A DNA stretch of 18,353 nucleotides from Caryophanales bacterium UBA6448 (GTDB lineage: Bacteria; Bacillota_I; Bacilli_A; RF39; UBA660). Of this stretch, positions 5,247 through 12,724 are shown in pieces. How positions within the stretch are numbered: the first letter of the stretch is position 1; every line of letters begins with the position of its first letter. A program made the position numbers and the translations under genes. The stretch lies in the NCBI GenBank assembly GCA_002439555.1, contig DJOC01000055.1, forward strand, positions 1-18,353, given 5' to 3'. The notes beneath the pieces are model-generated. The model made no database searches. It saw only the letters and a program-made list of their open reading frames with translations, and was not told the origin of the DNA.

Positions 5247-6581
5247 ATGGCACAATCATTACCATTTAATTCTGAAGCGGAGATGTCCGTTCTTGGAATT
5301 TCATTTATTTCAAAAGATCAAGTTGATAAAATTTGTGAAAGTGTTAATGAAGATATGTTTTTTGATGAAAGAAACAAAACTCTTTTTTGTGCTATAAAAA
5401 GTTTACACGATAAAAAGATACCTATAGATATTACTACAATAAGCACTGAACTTGATAAAACAAAAAAGTCATCTATTGTTAATATTAATTATATAATGGA
5501 TGTAATTGATAGCGTTGTAACAAGTGCAAATCTTGATTATTACATACAAATTCTGCAAGATTATAGTGTTCGAAGAGGACTTATTAACTCCGCAACTCAA
5601 ATTGTTGAAAATGCCTATAATGAGGAAGATATTTCTAGACTTCAAGATAATGCTGAAAAAACAATTTTATTAGCGGTAAGAAGTCGTAGTGTATCGGAAC
5701 TTTTACCTATAACAGAGGTTTTAAGAAGTGCTCATGATAAACTCGAGGAACTTGCTAAAAATAAAAAATTAATAACTGGTTTAGAAACAGGATTTTATGA
5801 TTTTGATAGACTTACAACTGGATTTCAAGGTGGCGAAATGATAATTTTAGCGGCTAGGCCAGGTATGGGAAAAACAGCGCTAGCCCTTAATATGGCATCT
5901 TATGCAGGAAGAACAACTAAAAAAGCCGTAGCAATATTCAACTTGGAAATGCCTGCCGAAATGCTTGTAAATAGAATGATATCTTCAGTTGGCAGAATTG
6001 ATTCTTATAAATTACAAACTGGTAATATGCATGATAAAGATTGGCAAAGATATAATGAGGCAATGAGTCAACTTGGACAAACTAGTATTTATATCGAAGC
6101 AGATGCTGGTACTACAATATCTGAAATTAGAGCAAAATGTAGAAGACTTGCAAGTAGTGAGCAAGGTCTTGGACTTGTAATAATCGATTATCTTCAGTTA
6201 ATTAATAGTGGTTCAAAAAAGGTTGAATCAAGACAAGTTGAAGTATCAGATATTTCAAGGTCCCTAAAAACCATGGCATTAGAGTTAGATGTTCCGGTAA
6301 TAGCCTTATCACAATTATCAAGAACTGCCGAAAAAAGAGAAAGCAACGTTCCAATGTTAGCAGATCTTCGTGAGTCTGGTTCACTAGAACAAGATGCCGA
6401 TATGGTACTATTTATAAATAGAAAAGATTATTATGATAAATCTAAAGATCAAAATAATACAATCGTTCCAGCGGAACTTATTATTGCTAAACATCGTAAA
6501 GGTAGTTTAGGAACTATTGATTTACAATTTGAATTAAATTATGGTTTATTTAAAAGTGTTTTAAAGGAACAAGGTGAGTAA
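5247..6581 (+). CDS. dnaB: Replicative DNA helicase
   Basis: The hexameric helicase that unwinds the replication fork (named DnaC in Bacillus). The 444-residue protein has the N-terminal DnaB domain (about 4-105; SLPFNSEAEMSVLG), a linker, and the RecA-like C-terminal domain (about 170-440). Motifs seen are Walker A RPGMGKTA with K209, FNLEMPAEML, Walker B VIIDYLQLI with D314, ALSQLSRTAEKR, LADLRESGSLEQDADMV and the AKHRKG loop near the end. AGAAGGAGAG precedes the ATG. The final TAA overlaps the ATG of the next gene by one base (TAATG), linking their translation. Confidence 0.98.
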   Translation: MAQSLPFNSEAEMSVLGISFISKDQVDKICESVNEDMFFDERNKTLFCAIKSLHDKKIPIDITTISTELDKTKKSSIVNINYIMDVIDSVVTSANLDYYIQILQDYSVRRGLINSATQIVENAYNEEDISRLQDNAEKTILLAVRSRSVSELLPITEVLRSAHDKLEELAKNKKLITGLETGFYDFDRLTTGFQGGEMIILAARPGMGKTALALNMASYAGRTTKKAVAIFNLEMPAEMLVNRMISSVGRIDSYKLQTGNMHDKDWQRYNEAMSQLGQTSIYIEADAGTTISEIRAKCRRLASSEQGLGLVIIDYLQLINSGSKKVESRQVEVSDISRSLKTMALELDVPVIALSQLSRTAEKRESNVPMLADLRESGSLEQDADMVLFINRKDYYDKSKDQNNTIVPAELIIAKHRKGSLGTIDLQFELNYGLFKSVLKEQGE

Positions 6582-8071
6582 TGAAAACAAATGATATAAT
6601 AAAAACTGCTCTTTTTACATTAATTATAAGTATTTTATGTTTAGTCGGCTTTTTCTTTGATAAAAAGAACTCTTTAGATGCCGAGCAAATTTATGAAGTA
6701 TTTATTGATGGTAAAAGTGTTGGTTATTTAAAAGATGATGATAAGTTATATGATATTATTAATACTAAGCAACAGGAAATCAAAAATAAATATAATGTAA
6801 GTAAAGTATATCCTCCGGAAAACTTTAAAATTATTCAAACATCATCTTATGATATAGTCTTATCTACTCCTGAAGAAATTTATAATAAAATGGCAGAAAT
6901 AGGCTCATTTACAATCGAGGGATATATTGCAACTTATAAAAAAGATGATAAACAAATTACAATTAACGTTCTTGATAGAGAAGTTTTTGATAGTGCTATA
7001 CATAGTTTTGTACTTGCATTTATTGGTGAAGAAGAATATACAAATTATATGAATAATACTCAAAAGGAAATTGAAACAACAGGAAAAGTAATTAAAAACA
7101 TGTACTTTGATGAAATTATTAACATAAGAAAAGGATATATTTCTGTAAATGATACTATCTTCGAGGACGAGTCATCATTAACCCAATATTTATTGTTTGG
7201 ACCTGATAATAAGATTGAGAAATATACTGTAAAAGAGGGAGATACAATCGACTCTATTTCAGAGGCAAATAAACTTAACTATAAAGAATTTTTAGTGGCA
7301 AATCCTAAATATAGTTCAAGAGATAGTTTACTTACTATTGGTGACAATGTTAATATTACCCTAATCAATCCAATGCTTACATTTGTCTATGATGTTAATG
7401 AAATTTTGGATACTGAAATACCTTATGAAAAAAAGGTAGAATATGATTCAAGCAAAAGTTCAGATTTTAATGAAATTACCACTGCTGGTGTTACAGGAAT
7501 AACTAGAATTGATGAGAATTATACTGTTAAAAATGGTCAAACACAAGGTGGTGTTGAAATCGTAAGTAGTGTTAAAATAAAAGAAAAAGTTGATCAAGTT
7601 ACCACTAAAGGTGGTTATAGATATTCAGGTGGATGGACCTCTGGCTCATATATCGACACTGGTACAACTTGGGGATGGCCAACAAATCAACCTTCAGTTA
7701 TAACAAGCGGTTATGAGTGGCGTTGGGGATCATTCCATGATGGTATAGATATTTCAGGTACAGGTTGTGGTTCACCAATTTATGCCATTTTAGATGGTGA
7801 AGTAGTTTCGTCTCAATTTGGTGGTATGGTTGGATCTGCATCAGGTTATAATGTTGTTATTCGCCATAGCAATGGTTATTACTCTGTTTATGCACATATG
7901 ATTGCTAATAGTATGACTGTTAAAGTTGGCGATCAAGTTACTCGCGGACAAGTTATAGGTCAAATGGGAAATACTGGTGTATCTTATGGATGCCATTGCC
8001 ATTTAGGAATATTTTTTGGTCAACCATATTCAGGTGGCTATTCAATTAACCCATTAAGTGTGTATCGATGA
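6581..8071 (+). CDS. Membrane-anchored M23 peptidase with LysM and G5-like domains
   Basis: A probable cell-wall endopeptidase of 496 residues. One hydrophobic segment (about 10-26) anchors it in the membrane with the rest outside. A region without recognised motif (about 35-210) is followed by a LysM peptidoglycan-binding domain (about 214-260; YTVKEGDTIDSIS), a G5-like domain (about 265-345; TTAGVTGITRIDENYTVKNG), a Gly/Ser/Tyr-rich hinge, and an M23 domain (about 370-490). The zinc site appears intact: H386 and D390 in HDGID, H474, plus catalytic candidates H439 (YAHM) and H472. The last motif reads HCH rather than the common HLH. This resembles LytM/NlpD-type hydrolases acting in wall growth or division. 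It overlaps dnaB by one base and walJ by ATGA. The peptide bond it cuts cannot be read from sequence. Confidence 0.9.
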   Translation: MKTNDIIKTALFTLIISILCLVGFFFDKKNSLDAEQIYEVFIDGKSVGYLKDDDKLYDIINTKQQEIKNKYNVSKVYPPENFKIIQTSSYDIVLSTPEEIYNKMAEIGSFTIEGYIATYKKDDKQITINVLDREVFDSAIHSFVLAFIGEEEYTNYMNNTQKEIETTGKVIKNMYFDEIINIRKGYISVNDTIFEDESSLTQYLLFGPDNKIEKYTVKEGDTIDSISEANKLNYKEFLVANPKYSSRDSLLTIGDNVNITLINPMLTFVYDVNEILDTEIPYEKKVEYDSSKSSDFNEITTAGVTGITRIDENYTVKNGQTQGGVEIVSSVKIKEKVDQVTTKGGYRYSGGWTSGSYIDTGTTWGWPTNQPSVITSGYEWRWGSFHDGIDISGTGCGSPIYAILDGEVVSSQFGGMVGSASGYNVVIRHSNGYYSVYAHMIANSMTVKVGDQVTRGQVIGQMGNTGVSYGCHCHLGIFFGQPYSGGYSINPLSVYR

Positions 8072-8826
8072 TTAAAGTTTGTACATTAGCAAGTTCTTCC
8101 GCTGGAAATTCAACTTATGTTGAAACAAGCCATTATAAAATTTTAATAGATTTAGGAAGAACTAAAAAATATTTAAATGAAAAACTTTCTGAAATTGGGG
8201 TGGATTATAAAGATATTGATTATGTATTTTTAACTCACACTCACGATGACCATACAAAAAGTTTACATACATTTTTCAAAGGAACAAAAGCAACACTTGT
8301 TATTACAAATAAAATGTTACTTGAATTAAACGATATATCTGACATTGAAAACATAATCATATATGAAGATAATCCAGATATTGTAGATTTAGACATTAAA
8401 TCTTTTGTAATGAGTCACGATGTTGCAGATATTCGTAGTTTTGTTATTACCGATGAAGCTTCATCACTTGTTTATATCACAGATACAGGTTATATTAATT
8501 CAAAATACTTTAAAGAATTTAAGGGAAAATCAGCGTATTATATTGAGAGTAATCACGATATAGAAATGTTAAGACATGGTCCTTATCCAAGATGGCTTCA
8601 AGATAGAGTGCTTTCTGATGTTGGACATTTATCTAATAAATTTACAGGTATATATTTATCAAAATTAATTAATGAAAACACAAAAAATGTTGTACTTTTG
8701 CATTTAAGTGAAAAAAATAATACTGAAGAGCTTGCTCTTGAAACAGTCGAGGAGTACATTGATCCTACAAAAGTAAAAATAGAGTGTGCTAATAAAAATG
8801 ACATAGGTAGTGTAATAACTATATGA
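8068..8826 (+). CDS. walJ: Metallo-beta-lactamase fold hydrolase WalJ/YycJ
   Basis: A 252-residue MBL-fold protein of the YycJ/WalJ group. The group belongs to an MBL branch that includes exonucleases, and its members have been linked to coordinating cell division with replication; the exact activity is unsettled. The N-terminus has the group signature CTLASSSAGNSTYVE. The metal-binding motif HTHDDH is at 57-62, and later motifs include the ITDTGYI aspartate, a conserved ESNHD and the GHLSN patch, with a final LLHLSEKNN. Translation begins at an ATGA overlap with the M23 gene and has no own binding site, and it ends in an ATGA overlap with rlmH. In Bacillus the gene lies with walRK; here that two-component system is not next to it. 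Confidence 0.92.
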   Translation: MIKVCTLASSSAGNSTYVETSHYKILIDLGRTKKYLNEKLSEIGVDYKDIDYVFLTHTHDDHTKSLHTFFKGTKATLVITNKMLLELNDISDIENIIIYEDNPDIVDLDIKSFVMSHDVADIRSFVITDEASSLVYITDTGYINSKYFKEFKGKSAYYIESNHDIEMLRHGPYPRWLQDRVLSDVGHLSNKFTGIYLSKLINENTKNVVLLHLSEKNNTEELALETVEEYIDPTKVKIECANKNDIGSVITI

Positions 8827-9263
8827 TAAAAATTGTTTGTTTTGGTAAATTAAAGGAAAATTATTTGGTTAATGCTGTTAATGATTATTTTGAAAGAATT
8901 AATAAATATCATAAGTTATCTATAATAGAGTTAAAAGATTCAGATAATATGAATGATGAAGAAAAGGAACTTTTAAAAGTTATTCAAAATGATAAATCAT
9001 ATAAAATTCTTTTAGATATTAAAGGTGAAGAAATATCAAGCACCCAACTTTCAACTTTAATAAATGATAAGTTAACACATTTTAGCAACATTACTTTTAT
9101 AATTGGAAGTAGTAATGGTGTAAGTGAAAGTATAAAAAATTTAATGAATCAAAAGATTAGTTTTGGCAAAATAACAATGCCTCACGGTTTATTTAGAGCG
9201 GTATTACTTGAACAAATTTATCGTAGTTTTAAAATATTAAATAACGAAAGTTATCATAAATAA
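8823..9263 (+). CDS. rlmH: 23S rRNA pseudouridine-1915 N3-methyltransferase RlmH
   Basis: RlmH is a SPOUT-class methyltransferase that uses S-adenosylmethionine to methylate pseudouridine 1915 in helix 69 of 23S rRNA on assembled ribosomes. At 146 residues it is slightly shorter than the usual 155-159. Recognisable are the start MIKIVCFGKLKENYL, the SAM-binding trefoil knot around FIIGSSNGVS, and the C-terminal MPHGLFRAVLLEQIYRSFKI ending in YHK. The knot loop has GSSNG where Bacillus has GGSLG. The ATG overlaps the walJ stop (ATGA), and the stop codon lies within a terminator stem. The walJ-rlmH neighbourhood is shared with Bacillus. Confidence 0.96.
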   Translation: MIKIVCFGKLKENYLVNAVNDYFERINKYHKLSIIELKDSDNMNDEEKELLKVIQNDKSYKILLDIKGEEISSTQLSTLINDKLTHFSNITFIIGSSNGVSESIKNLMNQKISFGKITMPHGLFRAVLLEQIYRSFKILNNESYHK

Positions 9264-9286
9264 AAGATTTATTCTTTTATTTTTTT
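9259..9286 (+). terminator. Terminator after rlmH
   Basis: AATAAAAGA (9259-9267) pairs with TCTTTTATT (9273-9281) over the loop TTTAT, followed by T residues to 9286. The rlmH stop TAA (9261-9263) is part of the 5' arm. The stem is AT-rich and therefore weak, but it is well placed. Confidence 0.75.
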
Positions 9287-9297
9287 GTGGGGTTTAG

Positions 9298-9303
9298 TAC
9301 AAT
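9298..9303 (+). promoter_or_regulatory. Probable -10 element of ung
   Basis: TACAAT sits 20 bases before the ung ATG. The -35 position falls on the 3' arm of the rlmH terminator, where no good match exists, so the promoter is only partly supported. Confidence 0.4.
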
Positions 9304-9311
9304 AGATATAT

Positions 9312-9318
9312 AGGTGAT
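9312..9318 (+). promoter_or_regulatory. Ribosome binding site deciding the ung start
   Basis: AGGTGAT lies 4-5 bases before ATG 9323. It contains the alternative GTG start at 9314, which is therefore unlikely. Confidence 0.55.
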
Positions 9319-9322
9319 AAGT

Positions 9323-9982
9323 ATGATAGGCAATAGTTGGGATGAAAAATTAAAAGTTATATGGAATAGTCCTGGATTTCATAATTTTTATAATAGGATT
9401 ATGAAATTATATGATGAAAAGATTATTTATCCTCTTAAAGAAAATATTTTTAATGCATTTAAATTTACTAGTTATGAAAATGTTAAAGTTGTTATAGTGG
9501 GACAAGATCCTTATCACGGTGAAGGCGAAGCCCATGGACTATCTTTTTCTGTTCAAGATAATATTAAAGTTCCTCCTTCACTTCAAAACATTTATAAAGA
9601 GTTATATGATGATTTAGGTATTCCCCCTAAAAAAACAGGAAATTTAACTGGCTGGGCGAAGGAGGGTGTTCTTTTATTAAATAGTACATTAACTGTTGAA
9701 AAAGATAAAGCCAATTCTCATCAAGGGTTAGGTTGGCAATACTTTACCGATTATGTTATAAAAGTGTTGAATTTAAGTGAAAAGCCAATCGTGTTTATTT
9801 TATGGGGAAATTTTGCTCGAAGCAAAAAAGTCTTAATAACAAATCCTAAACATTTAATTTTGGAGTCACCACATCCTAGTCCATTTTCAGCGTATAATGG
9901 ATTCTTTGGTTCAAAACCATTTTCAAAAACTAATGACTTTTTAATAAAGAATAACATAAAACCAATTGATTGGTCAAAATAA
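9323..9982 (+). CDS. ung: Uracil-DNA glycosylase
   Basis: Family 1 UDG removes uracil from DNA to start base-excision repair. The 219-residue protein carries the water-activating loop GQDPYHG (60-66, with catalytic D62), the uracil-stacking region GLSFSV, PPSLQNIYKEL, LLNSTLTV, and the minor-groove HPSP loop starting at H184, followed by FSAYNGFFGSKPFS. These are all the key elements of an active enzyme. ATG 9323 is chosen over GTG 9314, because the GTG lies inside the AGGTG binding site. The gene stands alone between two terminators and converges with a minus-strand gene. Confidence 0.97.
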   Translation: MIGNSWDEKLKVIWNSPGFHNFYNRIMKLYDEKIIYPLKENIFNAFKFTSYENVKVVIVGQDPYHGEGEAHGLSFSVQDNIKVPPSLQNIYKELYDDLGIPPKKTGNLTGWAKEGVLLLNSTLTVEKDKANSHQGLGWQYFTDYVIKVLNLSEKPIVFILWGNFARSKKVLITNPKHLILESPHPSPFSAYNGFFGSKPFSKTNDFLIKNNIKPIDWSK

Positions 9983-10004
9983 AAAGTAGCAACGCTACTT
10001 TGTT
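9983..10004. terminator. Bidirectional terminator between ung and the LemA-like gene
   Basis: AAAGTAGC (9983-9990) and GCTACTTT (9994-10001) form an 8-bp stem with the loop AAC. Read on the minus strand it is followed by TTTTATTTT, a good tail for the leftward gene, whose stop TAG (9997-9995) lies in the stem. On the plus strand the tail is TTTGTTT, starting right after the ung stop. Confidence 0.75.
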
Positions 10005-10495
10005 TCATATGAAGTCTGAACTTTTATATTATTTATTTTAGCAATAACTTTTATGTAACCTTTAATAGTTTTCATAAGTAAGTTATTGTTTTTATTATAG
10101 TATTTTTTATTGGCAATTAATATTTCATTAATACTATCTATTTTATTAAATAACTCATTTATTTCATCAGTGTTAAGTTCTTTATTGTCCTCTTTTAAAT
10201 CGGTCATAATTTTTAAATAATTATTAAGTTCAATATCAAGATTGTAATTACTAATTTTTTTATTTTTTAAATTAGCAAAATCTTTTAAATAATCTTTTTT
10301 CTTTAGAACTTTTTTATATTTATCATATAATTCATTCATTATTTCTTTTTTATCTTTTAAAGATTTAGTGATAATATCGTTTGCGGCATCCATTTTAGCC
10401 TTTATAATAGATATCTTATTATAGCCAATAAAATAAACTATTGATATACCAAAACCAATACTAATTATAATAAGTAATATTATTTCTAATTTCAT
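9995..10495 (-). CDS. Membrane-anchored helical protein, possibly LemA-like
   Basis: A 166-residue protein not firmly assigned. It has one N-terminal membrane segment (about 4-24) and then a lysine- and asparagine-rich, almost entirely helical remainder with coiled-coil character. The overall plan resembles LemA proteins: N-terminal membrane helix, long helices, and a final A-N-K-K-Y-Y-N-K-x-N-x-L-x-x-x-I-K-G, which recalls the LemA pattern A-R-x-x-Y-N-x-x-V-x-x-Y-N. The usual LemA motif with Arg-Asp-Leu-x-P-x-Leu near the first helix is not visible, so the family call is tentative. AGGAAGTG precedes the ATG at 10495. It lies 34 bases downstream of the flippase gene on the same strand and has its own TATAAT. 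Function unknown. Confidence 0.6.
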   Translation of the reverse strand: MKLEIILLIIISIGFGISIVYFIGYNKISIIKAKMDAANDIITKSLKDKKEIMNELYDKYKKVLKKKDYLKDFANLKNKKISNYNLDIELNNYLKIMTDLKEDNKELNTDEINELFNKIDSINEILIANKKYYNKNNNLLMKTIKGYIKVIAKINNIKVQTSYETK

Positions 10496-10518
10496 TTTAA
10501 CACTTCCTATCTTATAAC

Positions 10519-10524
10519 ATTATA
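10519..10524 (-). promoter_or_regulatory. -10 element before the LemA-like gene
   Basis: A perfect TATAAT on the minus strand lies 23 bases before the ATG. The matching -35 region is only TTAAAA, inside the end of the flippase gene. The gene may be expressed from here, from read-through, or both. Confidence 0.45.
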
Positions 10525-10529
10525 TCACA

Positions 10530-12110
10530 TTATTTTTTTTCTTTTAATAATTTTATTATAGTATCTTTATTTATTAAGAAGTAAACTGTTAGTGTAAGTA
10601 AACCGATTATTCCTAAATATAAGACATTTCCAATAAAACCATTAAATGTTGGCATTATTTTTTTATAAATAATACACATAAAAATTGCAATTAAAATCGA
10701 AAAAATTAGTTTAGGAAGTGACTTTATTGTATCATTATATCTAAATCCATCATTTTTATATAATGAGAACATTGGAATACTTAATGAAATTATATAACCT
10801 ATTACAGTGGCGGTAATTGCTCCATAATATGGGTATATTCCGAGTTTATTAAATAAACACATTAAAGGAAGGTCAAGAAGAGCGTTAACTGTTATTCCAC
10901 TTAATGCACAAATATATACAAGTTTTGTTTTATATAAGCCTTGTAAAGCAGAAAAGAAAATAATGTAAGCACTATCAAGTATTGCCACTAAAATGATGTA
11001 TTTAAAGATTATTGGACCATAGTAACTTTGACCATAAAATATATACCAAATTTCCTTTGCAAAAATACTTAAGAATATTGTAAGTGGTGTAATAATAAAG
11101 AGTAATACTTTTAATGAATTGTTGAAATAGTAGTTTGCCTTGTCCATATCTTTTTTTACATAAGCACTAACTATTGAAGGTATTAAACTTATCGTAAGTC
11201 CAGTTGCAAATGCCTTAACAATTGTTATTAGTTTGCTTCCCCAAGTTGTGAATATCGAGGAAATTGTTTCAACATCTTTTGCACTATAACCTAAATTAGT
11301 TAGGCCTCTTATAATTAAAATCATATCGGTTGTATTATAAATTGAGTTAGAAATGTTTATTATTATAAAAGGTATACAATAGCCGATAATCTTTTTAATA
11401 ACTTCCTTTCTTTCTTCATCAAAAAGTACTTTTTTACTGTCCTTTACAATATTAGATTTTTTAGTTTTAATAATTAAGTAAATGTAAGCAACGATAGCAC
11501 CAATTGCACAAGAAAATACGGAAATACCTACTGCATAGGTAGTTTTTAAATGAAATACTTTAATACATAAATAACTTCCTACAAGAATAAAAAATATTCT
11601 GACAACTTGCTCTATAACTTGTGATTTTGAAGAAGCCTCAATATACTTATGCCCCTGAAGATATCCACGATAAATTGAAAGAAGTGGTACAACTAAAAGC
11701 GCAAATGATATGCATCTAATTACAAAACTTACATCTTCGATGGTATTTCCTCCGGTAAGGTCGCCAAGAATTACTTTAGCAAGTGGTTTTGCAAATAAGA
11801 AACATAACAAAAATGCAACAAGAGAGAAAATATATACTATTTTTTTACTTATTCGATACATTTCATTTTTCTTATCATATTCCTTTAAAGTTTCATATTC
11901 ACTAGTAATTTTACTTATTGCAAGTGGTATACCTGCTGAGGAAATAATTAAAAATATATTATAAATATTATATGCATAACCATATAATGCTCCACCTTGT
12001 TCACCAATTATTTTATAAAATGGAATTACATATAATACACCTAAAACTTTTGAAATTATTATCGCAATAGTGGCTATTATAGCGCCTTCCATAAATCCGT
12101 TTTTCTTCAT
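10530..12110 (-). CDS. MOP-superfamily flippase, YtgP/MurJ/SpoVB-like
   Basis: A 526-residue integral membrane protein with about 14 predicted membrane segments, the size and topology of the Wzx/MurJ group. Such proteins flip undecaprenyl-linked sugars; Bacillus YtgP is a lipid II flippase and SpoVB acts in spore cortex formation. The N-terminal stretch SKVLGVLYVIPFYKIIGEQGG followed by ALYGYAYNIYNIFL and SAGIPLAISK closely resembles YtgP. YRGYLQGHK and a conserved central GYCIPF also fit. ATG 12110 is chosen because the promoter (12133-12161) and AGGAG (12122-12126) lie between it and the more distant possible start at 12179. Which of YtgP or SpoVB is the true counterpart needs a tree. It is divergent from the neighbouring hydrolase gene. 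Confidence 0.88.
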   Translation of the reverse strand: MKKNGFMEGAIIATIAIIISKVLGVLYVIPFYKIIGEQGGALYGYAYNIYNIFLIISSAGIPLAISKITSEYETLKEYDKKNEMYRISKKIVYIFSLVAFLLCFLFAKPLAKVILGDLTGGNTIEDVSFVIRCISFALLVVPLLSIYRGYLQGHKYIEASSKSQVIEQVVRIFFILVGSYLCIKVFHLKTTYAVGISVFSCAIGAIVAYIYLIIKTKKSNIVKDSKKVLFDEERKEVIKKIIGYCIPFIIINISNSIYNTTDMILIIRGLTNLGYSAKDVETISSIFTTWGSKLITIVKAFATGLTISLIPSIVSAYVKKDMDKANYYFNNSLKVLLFIITPLTIFLSIFAKEIWYIFYGQSYYGPIIFKYIILVAILDSAYIIFFSALQGLYKTKLVYICALSGITVNALLDLPLMCLFNKLGIYPYYGAITATVIGYIISLSIPMFSLYKNDGFRYNDTIKSLPKLIFSILIAIFMCIIYKKIMPTFNGFIGNVLYLGIIGLLTLTVYFLINKDTIIKLLKEKK

Positions 12111-12121
12111 ATTAATTTCAA

Positions 12122-12126
12122 CTCCT
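12122..12126 (-). promoter_or_regulatory. Ribosome binding site deciding the flippase start
   Basis: AGGAG on the minus strand, 11 bases before ATG 12110. The spacing is rather long, but no other binding site is visible near either candidate start. Confidence 0.5.
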
Positions 12127-12132
12127 ATTATT

Positions 12133-12161
12133 ATTATAGAAAAAAATGAAATATAAAACAA
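12133..12161 (-). promoter_or_regulatory. Promoter of the flippase gene
   Basis: On the minus strand TTGTTT (12161-12156), a 17-bp spacer and a perfect TATAAT (12138-12133). The expected start is near 12126, so the leader is very short. Confidence 0.7.
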
Positions 12162-12178
12162 GAAATTTATCAAAATCA

Positions 12179-12207
12179 TTTACAAACTAGCAAATATCTA
12201 TTATATT
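12179..12207 (+). promoter_or_regulatory. Promoter of the MBL-fold hydrolase gene
   Basis: TTTACA (12179-12184), a 17-bp spacer and TATATT (12202-12207). The expected start is near 12214, just before ATGAGGT and the ATG at 12227. It is back to back with the flippase promoter. Confidence 0.6.
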
Positions 12208-12226
12208 TAAATAGAAATGAGGTATT

Positions 12227-12724
12227 ATGAAAGTTGAAATTTTAGTATTAGGCCCCCTTGATACAAATACATATATTTTAAGTAAAGATGGAAAATGTAT
12301 TATTATAGATCCTGCAGATGATGCAGAAAAAATTATATCCTTTTGCTCAAAATATGAAGTTGAGGAAATAATTGTTACTCATCATCATTTTGATCATATT
12401 GGTGCACTTGAAAAGTTAGAAAAATACTATAATATTAAGCATAATACATTTTTAAGAAAGACATTTTCTTATGACATAATAAAAACGCCAGGTCATACTG
12501 ACGATTCTATTTCAATATTTTTCGGCGGACAAAACTTATTATTTTCTGGTGACTTAATTTTCTATCATAGTATCGGAAGATATGATTTTCCAAATTCTAA
12601 TTATAATGATTTAATCAAGTCTTTAGAAAAGGTAAGTAAATTGCCCCTTGATACAACTATTTTCCCTGGTCACGGAGAAAAAACAAGTTTAAACGAAGAA
12701 ATTAAATATTTTGATTTATATTAA
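12227..12724 (+). CDS. Metallo-beta-lactamase fold hydrolase, glyoxalase II-like (YqgX group)
   Basis: A 165-residue MBL-fold hydrolase. All metal ligands of the glyoxalase II type are present: THHHFDH (H52, H54, D56, H57), PGHT (H90), SGDLIF (D109) and PGHG (H149), so an active binuclear site is likely. Members of this group cleave thioesters such as hydroxyacyl-glutathione or bacillithiol derivatives; the substrate here is not known. At 165 residues it is shorter than YqgX-type proteins of about 200-210, with the segment between the HxHxDH motif and the second histidine reduced. It starts 116 bases from the divergent flippase gene and its stop overlaps that of gerQ in a shared TTAA. Confidence 0.87.
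   Translation: MKVEILVLGPLDTNTYILSKDGKCIIIDPADDAEKIISFCSKYEVEEIIVTHHHFDHIGALEKLEKYYNIKHNTFLRKTFSYDIIKTPGHTDDSISIFFGGQNLLFSGDLIFYHSIGRYDFPNSNYNDLIKSLEKVSKLPLDTTIFPGHGEKTSLNEEIKYFDLY

Noticed and set aside
6202..6384. Minus-strand frame inside dnaB
   Set aside because: Shadow of the helicase gene without independent support.
8598..8804. Minus-strand frame inside walJ
   Set aside because: Serine-rich shadow frame with no start signals.
9751..10008. Minus-strand frame crossing the end of ung and the terminator
   Set aside because: Overlaps the conserved C-terminus of ung and runs through a terminator hairpin.
11710..11964. Plus-strand frame inside the flippase gene
   Set aside because: Antisense shadow of a well-supported membrane protein.
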